A DNA stretch of 64,000 bases from Aquimarina sp. ERC-38 (GCF_026222555.1 NZ_CP098511.1:787501-851500); one strand, 5' to 3'; positions 17,427 to 25,793 are shown, counted from the stretch's first letter. Numbers and translations are program-made. Notes: generated by a model from the sequence alone, not told the origin.

Positions 17427-17471
17427 CAAACATAAATCCATTAAAAGACAATCCCTTACAGGTTTCTGTAA
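17427..17471 (-). promoter_or_regulatory. Operator-promoter module upstream of the 17397 operon
   Basis: TTACAG (17456-17461), four bases, CTGTAA (17466-17471), inside a longer stem CCCTTACAG/CTGTAAGGG. Exactly 21 bases away is a minus-strand -7 box TATGTTTG (17434-17427), followed by the same GGGGTA word as in the DUF1508 promoter. The site sits just beyond the stop of the response-regulator gene. Confidence 0.65.
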
Positions 17472-17515
17472 GGGATTTAAAGTATGGTATGGAAATGGGT
17501 TGTTAGTTAAAAGCT

Positions 17516-18181
17516 TTATATTTTACCTTCTTTTGCTAATTTTACAAGTAAGTTGACTGTGTTTTTAGCTTCAAATTCGTCATAAAGTTTACTGATTCTC
17601 TTATCAATCGTACTTTCACTATTTGGCGTTATATTTTCTTGCTTAAACTTTTCAGAAACTTGCTTTTTTGTAAGTCCGTTAGCTAGTTCTTTTAGGATGG
17701 CACGATCAAAATCATCTAACTCAACTACATTAGTAGCGGCAGTTAAGTTGATTTGAGGGGAAACAAAGCATTTATTTAAATAGACTTTATTGACAGCTTG
17801 TATTAATTCCAACATTCCGTTAGGTCCTTTACAAACATACCCATTGATCTTTTGTTCTTTAAAAAGTAAATCAACCTGTGCCCGGTTTTTTTCCATAGAA
17901 TTCACTATGATTTTTATCTCCGGCATTAGGATTCTTACTGCTTTAATTAATTCAATACCAGAAGTCAATTTTCGGTCTACATGATCTTTTAAAAAAATTA
18001 AATCAGTGATAAGTAAATCATAAGGTTGTTTGCCTTGTAAAGCTACTTTGATACGGCTAAGGGCTTTATCACAATACAACTCCTCCTGTAAATCTTCAAT
18101 CTTTAATCTCTCGCGTAAAGTTTCTGAAACTCCACGAATTTCACCTTGAAAATCTTCAGCTAATAACACTTTTTTAAACAT
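17516..18181 (-). CDS. Response regulator, NarL/FixJ type
   Basis: 221 aa. The receiver domain has the acidic pair E9-D10, phosphoacceptor D60 in LLITDLIF, and K138 in VCKGPNG as the probable conserved Lys. The C-terminal LuxR-like HTH at about 155-215 (DRAILKELANGLTKKQVSEK, then STIDKRISKLYDEF) binds DNA. It lies 8 nt downstream of the histidine kinase gene and is surely its partner. The TTACAG-N4-CTGTAA dyads at 16326 and 17456 are the best candidate targets. Confidence 0.88.
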   Translation of the reverse strand: MFKKVLLAEDFQGEIRGVSETLRERLKIEDLQEELYCDKALSRIKVALQGKQPYDLLITDLIFLKDHVDRKLTSGIELIKAVRILMPEIKIIVNSMEKNRAQVDLLFKEQKINGYVCKGPNGMLELIQAVNKVYLNKCFVSPQINLTAATNVVELDDFDRAILKELANGLTKKQVSEKFKQENITPNSESTIDKRISKLYDEFEAKNTVNLLVKLAKEGKI

Positions 18182-18189
18182 AGGTAGTA

Positions 18190-20133
18190 CTATTTTGGAA
18201 TATAAATTTCAGCCCGAAAACCTTTCCCCTCTTCGGTATCAAATGTAATAGATCCGTTGATAGCTTTAATACGCTTTTCCGTATTGCGAAGTCCGTTTTT
18301 TCTATTTAAGGAATCTTTCGGCGCACCTATTCCGTTATCTTCATAGTACACCTGTATTTTATCTTGCTGATCTTTAAATAGAACAACCGCCTGGCTAGCT
18401 TTACTATGTTTTCCCATGTTGATAATTAATTCCTGCAATACTTTTGAAAGGATAGTTTTTGTTTGATGATCTAATCTAAACCATTCCATTTCCTTTCCAC
18501 CAGAAATTATCAATTCAACTTCTAAGGGTTTCATATATTCTAAAGTTGCTTTTAGAATTTTCCAAAAATCCGGGCCAGTGTCTACTTCGTTTAACTCCCT
18601 CGATAAATTCCTAAGGTCTTCATAAAATGCCCCCAACGCGTCCAAAATAATTGATTTCTTTACACCTCGTTGTAGCATTAGCATGATTTGGTTGATTTTA
18701 CCGCCATGATCGTCGTGTAATTTTAAAGAAAATTCCGCCTCTGTATTTAATATAGCTTCTAATTTTTCTGTTTTACTTTTCTGTCTTAGTTTTTTAGTTC
18801 GTTCATTAAAGCCAAAAAGAGAAAGTCCAAATGCGGTAACAGCAAAGAGAAAGCCTCCTAAATAAAGTGTCTTTTGATTTTGTTGCTCACTGACTTCCAG
18901 TGCTTTTTCGGCATTTTCTTTTTCTAAGCGTAAATTAGCTTCCCGGGTGACCGTATCATCGTATTTATACTTGGCAAATTGAGTCTTTACCTTCAATTCT
19001 TGTCGATAGAGACTATCTTGTAAAAACACATAGCGGTCGCGTATTTTCACATCTTTTGGTTCTAATTTCATTAGAAAGCTAAGTGCATCCTTTTCTGCTC
19101 TTGGGATTTTTAACCGTTTAGAAACTTGAATTACCGAATCAAAATAAGAACTTGCTCTTACCGAATTGGTTTTACTATAAAATTCTCCGAGATGGGTATA
19201 GCTGGCTATTTTCCCTCGGAGATCATTACTTTGTTTACGAATCTTAAGCGGTTCTAGAAATTCTTTGATTTGAATTGCTTCTCCGTTAAGCCATCGGGCA
19301 TAGACAAGATTATCCAGAACCCTGGCGTATTCTTTCTTATTACTTATTAAAACGGAATCTGAAAGAATGCTTTTTAATTTTAAAATAGCAGCGTTATATT
19401 GTTTGTTGTCAATGTACGTAGCGGCTAGATTATTTTGATATATAAATTTATCTGTTTTAAAATTAGTGTTTTCAATAGCTTTTACATAATACTTTATTGC
19501 GTCAGAATAGTTTAATAGTTTTCTATGATTTGTAGCCAAAGTGCTATAGGATGATGAAATATATTTAGCATCTTTTTTAGAATTAAAATATTGTAAAGCT
19601 TCTACAATAGTCTCTTTACTTCCAAAAAAATCATTTTTATTTTGTTGTATTAGAGCCATTCCTAAAAAACCCTTTCCAACTTTAGAATTTCTTTTTAAAG
19701 TAAAAAAGAAATTTTTCGACTGATTGTAATGATAAAATGCACTATCATAAACACCCTGTTTCTTAAAATATAAGGCTATATTAAAATGAGCATTTGCGCT
19801 ATAATGAATGTTTGAAAATGCTTTTGCCTTCTTTAATAAATAACTATCGTATAGAAAAGAACTATCTTTTTGATTTAATTTATAATGAAGAGAACTCTTA
19901 GCAGCAATAACTGCCAAACTTATAGAATCTAAAGGTAATTTTGATATAAGGGTAAAGCCGCTATCTATTAATTGTAATCTCTGATTTAAATCAATATTTC
20001 TATTTTTGCTTGCTATTAATAGCTTATATAAATTTTTGTTATCTATTTGAAAAACCTGTTTCTGTTTATTTGAATTACAAGCTATCAATATAGATACTAT
20101 ATATAATAGTATAAAGCGGGAAATCATTTTCAA
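18190..20133 (-). CDS. TPR-containing sensor histidine kinase (HisKA_3 type)
   Basis: 647 aa. Lipoprotein-like N-terminus (SILIACNS). Residues about 35-370 are TPR repeats predicted to be periplasmic, followed by a coiled coil and one membrane span at about 418-436. The HisKA_3 dimerisation domain has phosphoacceptor His in KLHDDHGGK. A HATPase_c domain follows at about 545-647, with the N box variant MGKHSKA, DNGIGAP and GLRNTEKRI. This is the usual Bacteroidota NarL-partner kinase. It forms an operon with the response regulator. The signal is unknown. Confidence 0.88.
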   Translation of the reverse strand: MKMISRFILLYIVSILIACNSNKQKQVFQIDNKNLYKLLIASKNRNIDLNQRLQLIDSGFTLISKLPLDSISLAVIAAKSSLHYKLNQKDSSFLYDSYLLKKAKAFSNIHYSANAHFNIALYFKKQGVYDSAFYHYNQSKNFFFTLKRNSKVGKGFLGMALIQQNKNDFFGSKETIVEALQYFNSKKDAKYISSSYSTLATNHRKLLNYSDAIKYYVKAIENTNFKTDKFIYQNNLAATYIDNKQYNAAILKLKSILSDSVLISNKKEYARVLDNLVYARWLNGEAIQIKEFLEPLKIRKQSNDLRGKIASYTHLGEFYSKTNSVRASSYFDSVIQVSKRLKIPRAEKDALSFLMKLEPKDVKIRDRYVFLQDSLYRQELKVKTQFAKYKYDDTVTREANLRLEKENAEKALEVSEQQNQKTLYLGGFLFAVTAFGLSLFGFNERTKKLRQKSKTEKLEAILNTEAEFSLKLHDDHGGKINQIMLMLQRGVKKSIILDALGAFYEDLRNLSRELNEVDTGPDFWKILKATLEYMKPLEVELIISGGKEMEWFRLDHQTKTILSKVLQELIINMGKHSKASQAVVLFKDQQDKIQVYYEDNGIGAPKDSLNRKNGLRNTEKRIKAINGSITFDTEEGKGFRAEIYIPK

Positions 20134-20162
20134 AATTTATTGCTAAATGTATGAAAATAAGA

Positions 20163-20189
20163 AAACCACACCGTAAAACGATGTGGTTT
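20163..20189 (-). terminator. Terminator after the 52-aa lipoprotein gene
   Basis: AAACCACA (20163-20170) pairs with TGTGGTTT (20182-20189) around a loop with an inner CGT/ACG pair. On the minus strand a T-rich run follows. It separates the small gene from the histidine kinase operon. Confidence 0.6.
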
Positions 20190-20207
20190 GTATTAAAAAA
20201 TAAGAAA

Positions 20208-20366
20208 TTATTCGTCATCTTCTCGTTCCATCTCTACCTGTCCATCATCACCTTCAGTTGCTTGAACATGATAGAGTTCACCTGTCTCTGTGATTTCATC
20301 TGTGGTACATGAAAATAGAACTGTATTAAAAACCAATGCCATTACGGCTATAATCATTTTTTGCAT
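20208..20366 (-). CDS. Small acidic lipoprotein, 52 aa
   Basis: Frame from ATG 20366 to TAA 20208. MQKMIIAVMALVFNTVLFSC is a lipoprotein signal (Cys20). The mature tail of 33 or so residues is very acidic (GDDGQVEMEREDDE end). A terminator follows, and a 17-bp palindrome lies 36 bp upstream. No family is recognised. It could be a signal-related accessory of the adjacent histidine kinase. Confidence 0.55.
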   Translation of the reverse strand: MQKMIIAVMALVFNTVLFSCTTDEITETGELYHVQATEGDDGQVEMEREDDE

Positions 20367-20737
20367 TTTAATAATTTTAAAAATTGAACATAGGAGTGGC
20401 TGTTTGAGATGATCTCAAATTCATTTTTACCAATCCCGTAAGAGTTTGGAGTACTCCGTTTTTTTGGAAAGTGAAAATCAAATGCGACCGTTTTTAGCTA
20501 CTTTCCGATGGCTAACTACTAGCTGCATTACAGATTTCCGTAAGAATGATTTTCTAGAAATACTATGTTAGCAAAGCATAGCGGATCATTCTTGAGTGCA
20601 AGATGGGGAAGATTAAAAATGTGATTGCAGACTCGCGATCGACTTTTATTCGACTAATTACAGACACCAATTAAAACGGTGGTTCACACAGCGTTGATTC
20701 GAAACTATGTCGATAAAAAAATTGTATTTTTAGTATA
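20367..20737. promoter_or_regulatory. Intergenic region with palindromes, including a third TTACAG-N4-CNGTAA site
   Basis: 371 bases. A perfect 17-bp palindrome TTTGAGATGATCTCAAA (20403-20419) lies in front of the 52-aa lipoprotein gene. GGAGTACTCC lies at about 20448-20457. TTACAGATTTCCGTAA (20528-20543) is a one-mismatch version of the 16326 and 17456 operators. TATGTTAG at 20564-20571 is a weak + strand -7 box 20 bases from it. The promoter of the 20738 gene lies here too. No further small gene could be supported. Confidence 0.5.
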
Positions 20738-21586
20738 ATGGATGAAAAAAGAATAGAAGAAATTGTTCAGAAAGTGTTTGAGAAAGCAGAGAAAGAACAA
20801 GCTTCTCATACTAAGTTTGCCTTATCCAAACATATAAGTAATCAAACTACTTTAAGTTCAAAAACCCTTGAGCGAACATATGACCGATACATTAATAAAA
20901 AGAGTACGCAAGGACCACCAACTGCTTATAGTGTTGATTTACTTTGTAAATATTTAGGATTTGAAAATTACTTGGATTACGTTAAGAATAACCCAATTAG
21001 AGAAGATAAAATCATAGATGATGAAGAAAAAAACAAAACACAAAATGGTCACCAACAAAAAAATAAAAATGTAAATACTTTTGAAAAAGAAGAAGGAAGT
21101 GGTAAAAAAAATGAAGAAGAAAAGAAGAGCAAAAGAATTATAACACTCTCAATCAGTATAGCTTTAGGTGTAGCTGTTTTGGTTTTTATAATCTCTAATT
21201 GGCCTAAAAAATCTTTAGAAAATGATTTTGAACCTGGAAAGTGTATGACCTGGGCTGAAACAAAATTTGTAAGTGTTTCTTGTGATATGGGTCCTTATTC
21301 TGAATATGGAACTAAAGTCGAACCTCTACGAAAAGCGACATTTAAAAATATGAGAAAAGTAAAGGTGGATGCTGCCTATCAATTCTTTGCAAAAGACGGT
21401 AGTCCGTTGATCTGGTACTATAAAAATAAAGATAAGGAGTATGAATTTTTTACGGCTCCCGGTTTACATCCTACTACCAATAAAACTTTAAAAAAAATAA
21501 CCCCTTATATCATTGAAAAGCACGTACCTGTACATACTTACCATAAGAGTTCTTTTATTCAACAGGGTAGTAAACTAAAAAACTAA
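20738..21586 (+). CDS. Single-span membrane protein with N-terminal HTH-like region
   Basis: 282 aa. Residues 1-90 (EEIVQKVFEKAEKE, HISNQTTLSSKTLERTYDRY, LLCKYLGFENYLDYVK) resemble a small helical DNA- or protein-binding region seen in Bacteroidota proteins. A charged linker (about 95-135) leads to one membrane span (about 138-157) and an extracytoplasmic domain with GLHPTTNKTLKKITPYIIEK near the end. An inside HTH joined to an outside domain suggests a one-component membrane regulator, but this is inferred from layout. The family is not recognised. Confidence 0.6.
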   Translation: MDEKRIEEIVQKVFEKAEKEQASHTKFALSKHISNQTTLSSKTLERTYDRYINKKSTQGPPTAYSVDLLCKYLGFENYLDYVKNNPIREDKIIDDEEKNKTQNGHQQKNKNVNTFEKEEGSGKKNEEEKKSKRIITLSISIALGVAVLVFIISNWPKKSLENDFEPGKCMTWAETKFVSVSCDMGPYSEYGTKVEPLRKATFKNMRKVKVDAAYQFFAKDGSPLIWYYKNKDKEYEFFTAPGLHPTTNKTLKKITPYIIEKHVPVHTYHKSSFIQQGSKLKN

Positions 21587-21664
21587 TGGAGATTTTAACT
21601 TAACCCAAAAAATAATCATATCTAATTTACCATATAAAAAACCTGATAAACCCCGGTTAATTCA

Positions 21665-21785
21665 TATCTTTACGACGTTGTGTTGTCCGCCATGCGGCGG
21701 ACTAGGTTTAGTAGTAAATAAACCTGTCTCGTTTTTACGAGGATGAGAAGCTTTTCCATTTAACTTGGAAGGGCTTTTTTTAGTC
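21665..21785 (+). ncRNA. Candidate structured small RNA with terminator
   Basis: A -7 box TATCTTTA (21665-21672, identical to that of the four-copy RNA family) lies 19 bases from CTG at -33. Downstream are four consecutive stems: GTCCGCC/GGCGGAC with a 4-nt loop (21685-21702), AGGTTT/AAACCT (21704-21725), CTCG/CGAG (21728-21741), and a terminator AAGCTTTTCC/GGAAGGGCTT (21748-21776) followed by T7. The predicted transcript is about 105 nt, starting near 21678. There is no open frame in it. It could instead be a leader or attenuator, but the next gene is 770 bases away. Confidence 0.5.
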
Positions 21786-21934
21786 TTAACATCTATTCAC
21801 TTTATAAACTTCTTTATACCTAGTTAAAAACATAGTAGTAAGAATTGATGCTTATTTGTAAAATAATAAAACGAAAGTCATTCATCTAATTGTAGTATTT
21901 TTCTTTCAAATACTAACAGATATCACTTTAAATA

Positions 21935-22142
21935 TGTTAAAATGCCAATTTTGTACGATAAAATTCATAAAAAGTTTGGTGAATTCAATTTTAGTCGTAT
22001 CTTTACCATGTGTTAATAAAGAAATAGTTTGTTCATCAGCCCCAAGATGAAAAACTTTAGTAAAAGTGAGTTTTAATTTTAGTAAGCCCTTAAATTAAGA
22101 TGATTTGTGTGAAGTGAAAGAGTGCCGAAAGGCGCTCTTTTT
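21935..22142 (+). ncRNA. Four-copy structured RNA, copy 1
   Basis: Promoter TTG (21976-21978), 19 bases, TATCTTTA (21998-22005); start near 22011. Hairpin 1: AGTTTGTTCATC (22026-22037) with GATGAAAAACT (22046-22056), one bulged G, loop containing CCCC. An 82-nt block starting AGTAAAAG at 22059 is shared almost base for base by all copies; it includes a TTAATTT/AAATTAA hairpin with GCCC in its loop. The terminator GAGTGCC-GAAA-GGCGCTC plus T tract lies at 22117-22142. The transcript is about 130 nt with no conserved reading frame. Confidence 0.75.
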
Positions 22143-22552
22143 CATTTATTCCTTTTAAAAATACTGCCACTGTCACCAGTTCTTGTTTTTTAAACTAAAC
22201 AAACTGGCACCTAATATTAGTACATCCAAACAACCATTTTTACAATCATTTTCAATTAATTAACAACTTAGTAGCTTTAAAAAAAGCTTATATAAATTAT
22301 CCTGAAATTTAATCGGTTCACCCCCACTTTTATCCTATTTATCAATTTTAATTTGCGTACAAGCTATGGTATAAGCATATTTGTTTTGGATATTAAAGAA
22401 TAATCTTTAGAAAATACGAATAAAGCTTTCTATTCTTTTCGTTAATAATTCGGGAATTTTAAGAATACTAATTTCGAAAGTATTAAGGAATCATCTGGGA
22501 ATTAGTAATTCTAAAGAAATATTAATTCTATCACCATTTAAAATAGTAGAAA

Positions 22553-22957
22553 ATGAAATTAAAAATAGTATTATTTATTATCGTATCAGCATTGGTTGCC
22601 TTTGGAATCGCTTTTTATATGTATCAGAAAAAGGTGCCCGGACTAGCATCTGAAAACGCTAGCTATCAGGTGACCGCCAATGAATTGTTTGATGCATTTA
22701 ATGATAATGAAGAAGCAGCTTCGCAACAATTTCTTGAAAAAGTAATCGCCGTTACGGGAGAAGTCGTAAGTATTAAAGAAAATAACGACCAATATACCGT
22801 TGTACTTCATGCAGATAATGCTATGGCAGGCGGTATTAATTGTTCTTTTAGAAATACACCGGATACTATTGAAAAAGGTGCAACGATTACTATTAAAGGA
22901 AGGTGCCAGGGATTTTTGATGGATGTGGTATTAAATAATTGTGTTTTAGAAAAATGA
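22553..22957 (+). CDS. Membrane-anchored OB-fold (tRNA_anti-like) protein
   Basis: 134 aa. An N-terminal anchor (about 4-24) is followed by a helical segment (VTANELFDAFNDNEEAA) and an OB-fold beta barrel (KVIAVTGEVVSI, YTVVLHA, GATITIKGRCQGFLMDVVLNNC end). This is the tRNA_anti-like architecture found in envelope proteins, not evidence of tRNA binding. It overlaps the next gene by 4 nt (ATGA) and heads a five-gene operon with two cytochrome-like lipoproteins, YceI and DUF5777. Its role is probably accessory to a periplasmic redox or lipid function. Confidence 0.75.
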   Translation: MKLKIVLFIIVSALVAFGIAFYMYQKKVPGLASENASYQVTANELFDAFNDNEEAASQQFLEKVIAVTGEVVSIKENNDQYTVVLHADNAMAGGINCSFRNTPDTIEKGATITIKGRCQGFLMDVVLNNCVLEK

Positions 22958-23304
22958 AGATAAAAGTAATACTTATAGGTTTTTTAGTTTGCTTCACTTC
23001 TTGTTATAATGATAAAGAAGATTTGTTATACGGAGCAGTAGAATGTGATACGGAAGCGGTTAGTTTTTCTGAAGAAATTATGCCTATTATTAGTAACAAT
23101 TGTTCTACCGTAGGATGTCATGTCCAGGGTGGTAGCGGGGTTGGAATTTTGGAAAATTATGATCAGGTAAAAGCCATAGTAGACGATGGTTCTTTCAGGG
23201 ATCGAGTATTGGTTCAAATGGATATGCCACCTTCAGGTTCATTAAGTGCTTGCGAACTACAACATCTGGAAGAATGGATAGCAGATGGAGCACTCAATGA
23301 TTAG
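22954..23304 (+). CDS. Cytochrome c-like lipoprotein with CX4CH motif (1)
   Basis: 116 aa from ATG 22954, which overlaps the preceding stop as ATGA. An in-frame start 15 nt earlier lies within the upstream gene. The lipobox is in VCFTSC. A single small domain has NNCSTVGCH, a C-x4-CH motif instead of the canonical C-x2-CH, and DMPPSG, whose Met could be the distal haem ligand. Such domains occur in Bacteroidota and Planctomycetes proteins annotated as cytochrome c-like. Haem attachment with a four-residue spacer is not certain. Confidence 0.7.
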   Translation: MKIKVILIGFLVCFTSCYNDKEDLLYGAVECDTEAVSFSEEIMPIISNNCSTVGCHVQGGSGVGILENYDQVKAIVDDGSFRDRVLVQMDMPPSGSLSACELQHLEEWIADGALND

Positions 23305-23341
23305 GTCAATTGATAAATTAATTTAAAACTCTTAAACCAAA

Positions 23342-23890
23342 ATGAAAATAACTAAAATTCTACTGCTATTCCTGCTGATAGGAAGCAGTACCTTCGGACA
23401 AAAATACTTAACGCAAACCGGAACCATCCAGTTTTTTTCTGAAACTCCGCTGGAAAATATTGAAGCCGTAAATACCCAGGTTTCCAGTGTCCTGAATGCG
23501 GAAAACGGTGAAATGGCATTTTCTTTACTTCTTAAAGCTTTTCTCTTTGAAAAAGCACTCATGCAGGAGCATTTTAACGAAAAGTATGTAGAAAGTGATA
23601 AATTTCCAAAATCCCAATTTAAAGGAAAAATAGAGAATTTTGATATTTCCAAATTAACAACAGAACCTAAGGAATTTACGGTAAAAGGAAGACTTACTAT
23701 ACATGGTAAGACCAATGACATAGTGATTAAGAAAAAGTTATCTACAACGGAGAACGGCGAAATATTAGGTGCTTCTACCTTTACCATCAACCTGGAGGAT
23801 TATGATGTCAAAATACCCGCCGCAGTTAGAAAAAATATATCAGAAAGCATTAAAATAACAGTTAAAGTTACTTATGAAAAATTTGGGTAA
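23342..23890 (+). CDS. YceI-family protein
   Basis: 182 aa with signal peptide (SSTFGQ cleavage). Typical YceI beta-barrel motifs: TGTIQFFSETPLENIEA, then LQEHFN-type helix LMQEHFNEKYVESDKFPKSQ, FTVKGRLTIHGKTNDI and a closing IKITVKVTYEKFG. YceI proteins are periplasmic lipocalin-like barrels that bind isoprenoid or quinone-type lipids. Placement between two cytochrome-like genes fits a quinone-related role. It overlaps the DUF5777 gene by 17 nt. Confidence 0.88.
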   Translation: MKITKILLLFLLIGSSTFGQKYLTQTGTIQFFSETPLENIEAVNTQVSSVLNAENGEMAFSLLLKAFLFEKALMQEHFNEKYVESDKFPKSQFKGKIENFDISKLTTEPKEFTVKGRLTIHGKTNDIVIKKKLSTTENGEILGASTFTINLEDYDVKIPAAVRKNISESIKITVKVTYEKFG

Positions 23891-24797
23891 TTTTTTATTA
23901 TTAATTTCGGTTCTATTCCTTTTTTCCACTACTACAATGAGTGGTCAGGATGATTTGTTAGACATTTTAAACGAACAGGAAAAGCCTGCGACAGACTATA
24001 CGATTGCTACCTTTAAAAGTACCCGTTTAGTAAGCGGTCACTCTGTAGAAACTAATGCAAAAGGAGTATTGCAATTTTTGATAGGTCATCGTTTTGGCAG
24101 AATAAACGATGGTTGGCGTAACCTCTTTGGCTTAGACAATGCCATTATCCGTCTTGGGTTTGATTATGGGATAACTGATCGAATTAACATTGGAATTGGT
24201 CGCTCTTCTTTTGAAAAAGTATATGATGCTACTTTTAAATGGAAATTTTTACGCCAGCAATCCGGAGCTACTACTTTTCCGATAACCGCAACATTGGTAA
24301 GTTCAATTTATGCCAGTTCTACGGAATGGTCAGAACCCGACCGGGAGAATTTTTTCTCATCAAGGTTAAGTTATCACCATTCGCTTCTGTTAGCCCGTAA
24401 GTTTGGCAATCTCCTTTCGTTGCAACTTATGCCTACGGTAGTACATCGCAATCTGGTTCCGGTTGAACAAGATGATAATACCATATTTGCCTTAGGAGCA
24501 GGAACCTCCGTCAGATTAACTGGTTCACTTCGGTTAAATTTAGAATACTATTATGTATTACCCGATCAGGTTACCAGTACCATAGGCGGAGAAACGGTAA
24601 AGAACTCCTTTTCTATAGGTGTAGACTTGGAAACCGGAGGTCATGTTTTTCAGCTTCATTTAACAAACAGTAGAGGTATGACAGAAAGGTATTTGGTAGG
24701 AGAAACTACCGGGGACTGGTTTGACGGTGACATTCATTTTGGCTTTAATGTAAGCCGAGTTTTTACAGTGAGAAAACCTAAAGAATTTAAAAAATGA
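23874..24797 (+). CDS. DUF5777 outer-membrane beta-barrel protein
   Basis: 307 aa with a signal peptide (MSGQDD cleavage region). Residues about 40-120 match DUF5777: TFKSTRLVSGHSVET, LIGHRFGRINDGW and LDNAIIRLGFDYGITDRI. The rest alternates beta strands with a terminal aromatic segment (FGFNVSRVFTVRK), as in barrels. It overlaps both neighbours (17 nt and 4 nt), so the operon is tight. DUF5777 genes regularly accompany YceI and cytochrome-like lipoproteins in Bacteroidota. The function is unknown, possibly surface electron or substrate transfer. Confidence 0.82.
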   Translation: MKNLGNFLLLISVLFLFSTTTMSGQDDLLDILNEQEKPATDYTIATFKSTRLVSGHSVETNAKGVLQFLIGHRFGRINDGWRNLFGLDNAIIRLGFDYGITDRINIGIGRSSFEKVYDATFKWKFLRQQSGATTFPITATLVSSIYASSTEWSEPDRENFFSSRLSYHHSLLLARKFGNLLSLQLMPTVVHRNLVPVEQDDNTIFALGAGTSVRLTGSLRLNLEYYYVLPDQVTSTIGGETVKNSFSIGVDLETGGHVFQLHLTNSRGMTERYLVGETTGDWFDGDIHFGFNVSRVFTVRKPKEFKK

Positions 24798-25240
24798 AAA
24801 GAAAAACGCTACTTAAAATAACACTTCTATTAGGTATCATCCTTATAGGATCTTGCCAACATGATCCGGTCTTTACCGAGGTAACAGATCCGAACATGAC
24901 AGATCCGGACATTACCGACGAAAACGGTAGAATCTGTGATAGTGATACTATTTATTTTTCAAATCAGGTATTTCCAATCCTTATGGGGTCTTGTGCTACT
25001 ACCGGATGTCATGATAGCAATACGGCAAGGGCAGGAGTCAATTTAACATCCTATGAAAATATTTTTGAGACCGGGAGAATTGAACCTTTTGATTTAAATA
25101 GGTCTAATTTGTACAGGGTTATAACTGAAACTGACCTTAGTTTTGTAATGCCCCCGGGTAATCCATTACCGCAGGACCAAATTGACATCATTGGAAAATG
25201 GATTGAACAAGGTGCACTAAATAATTCTTGTGATAATTAA
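24794..25240 (+). CDS. Cytochrome c-like lipoprotein with CX4CH motif (2)
   Basis: 148 aa. The lipobox is LIGSC. GSCATTGCH again has four residues between the Cys, and VMPPGNP supplies a candidate Met ligand. A WIEQGALN end parallels WIADGALN of the 22954 protein, so the two are paralogues bracketing yceI and the DUF5777 gene. The ATGA overlap with the DUF5777 gene shows this is the last gene of the operon. Confidence 0.72.
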   Translation: MKRKTLLKITLLLGIILIGSCQHDPVFTEVTDPNMTDPDITDENGRICDSDTIYFSNQVFPILMGSCATTGCHDSNTARAGVNLTSYENIFETGRIEPFDLNRSNLYRVITETDLSFVMPPGNPLPQDQIDIIGKWIEQGALNNSCDN

Positions 25241-25599
25241 AATATCATTATTTATTGCGCTTTTTAGTACATAGCATTTTTAGCGAATAGTGGTTCGTTA
25301 TTATAATGATTGGTTCTAGGATTTTTGATTTTCAGTTCCGTTCCAATCAAGAAGATTAGTTTCAGTCTGATTTGGATAGAAAAATTATATTGAAAACATG
25401 ATAATTTTCGGTTAAAAGCTTGATATCCCAAATCAAATTCAGAACAAGTTATTTTTTCTTCGTTTCACTACAAAAATCCATTCAATTTAATGGTTTTTTT
25501 ACTATTTGCTTATATCAAACTGAAATTTACAAGCACACCTTTTGTATCATTTTTCTTTAAAATCACTTCTAAAAAAACATCATTATGTCGTTAAAATAC
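25241..25599. repeat. Intergenic region with degenerate repeat
   Basis: Between the end of the cytochrome/YceI operon and RNA copy 2. TTTTTTCTTCGTTTCACTAC near 25452-25471 echoes TTTTTTCTTCATTTCATTAC near 16017-16036, so this is a weak member of the same dispersed repeat group. No gene is visible. Confidence 0.35.
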
Positions 25600-25793
25600 A
25601 TTTTAATACGATAAAAAGCATAAAAATTTGGTAGATTGAAATATAGTCGTATCTTTACCATGTGTTAATAATAAAACGGTTTTTAATAAGCCCCCAAAAT
25701 AAAAACCGGTAGTAAAAGTGAGTTTTAATTTTAGTAAGCCCTTAAATTAAGATGATTTGTGTGAAGTGAAAGAGTGCCGAAAGGCGCTCTTTC
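25590..25793 (+). ncRNA. Four-copy structured RNA, copy 2
   Basis: TTG 25628-25630, 19 bases, TATCTTTA 25650-25657; start near 25663. Hairpin 1 is CGGTTTTTA (25677-25685) with TAAAAACCG (25700-25708), and the loop contains CCCCC. Compared with copies 1, 3 and 4 both arms have changed together. The near-invariant 3' block and the GAAA-loop terminator (25769-25792) follow. The T tract is shorter (TTTC). Confidence 0.75.

Larger units (their letters stand above)
21587..22552. other. Long intergenic region holding two candidate RNA genes
   Basis: 966 bases without a protein gene I can support. It contains the candidate RNA at about 21678-21785 and copy 1 of the four-copy RNA family (21935-22142). 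The remaining 410 bases before 22553 are AT-rich and should contain the promoter of the cytochrome/YceI operon. I see no clear hairpin there. Confidence 0.5.

Noticed and set aside
17191..17451. Longer start (17451) for the small Cys-rich protein
   Set aside because: It would translate through the -7 box and operator; ATG 17397 lies downstream of the predicted transcription start.
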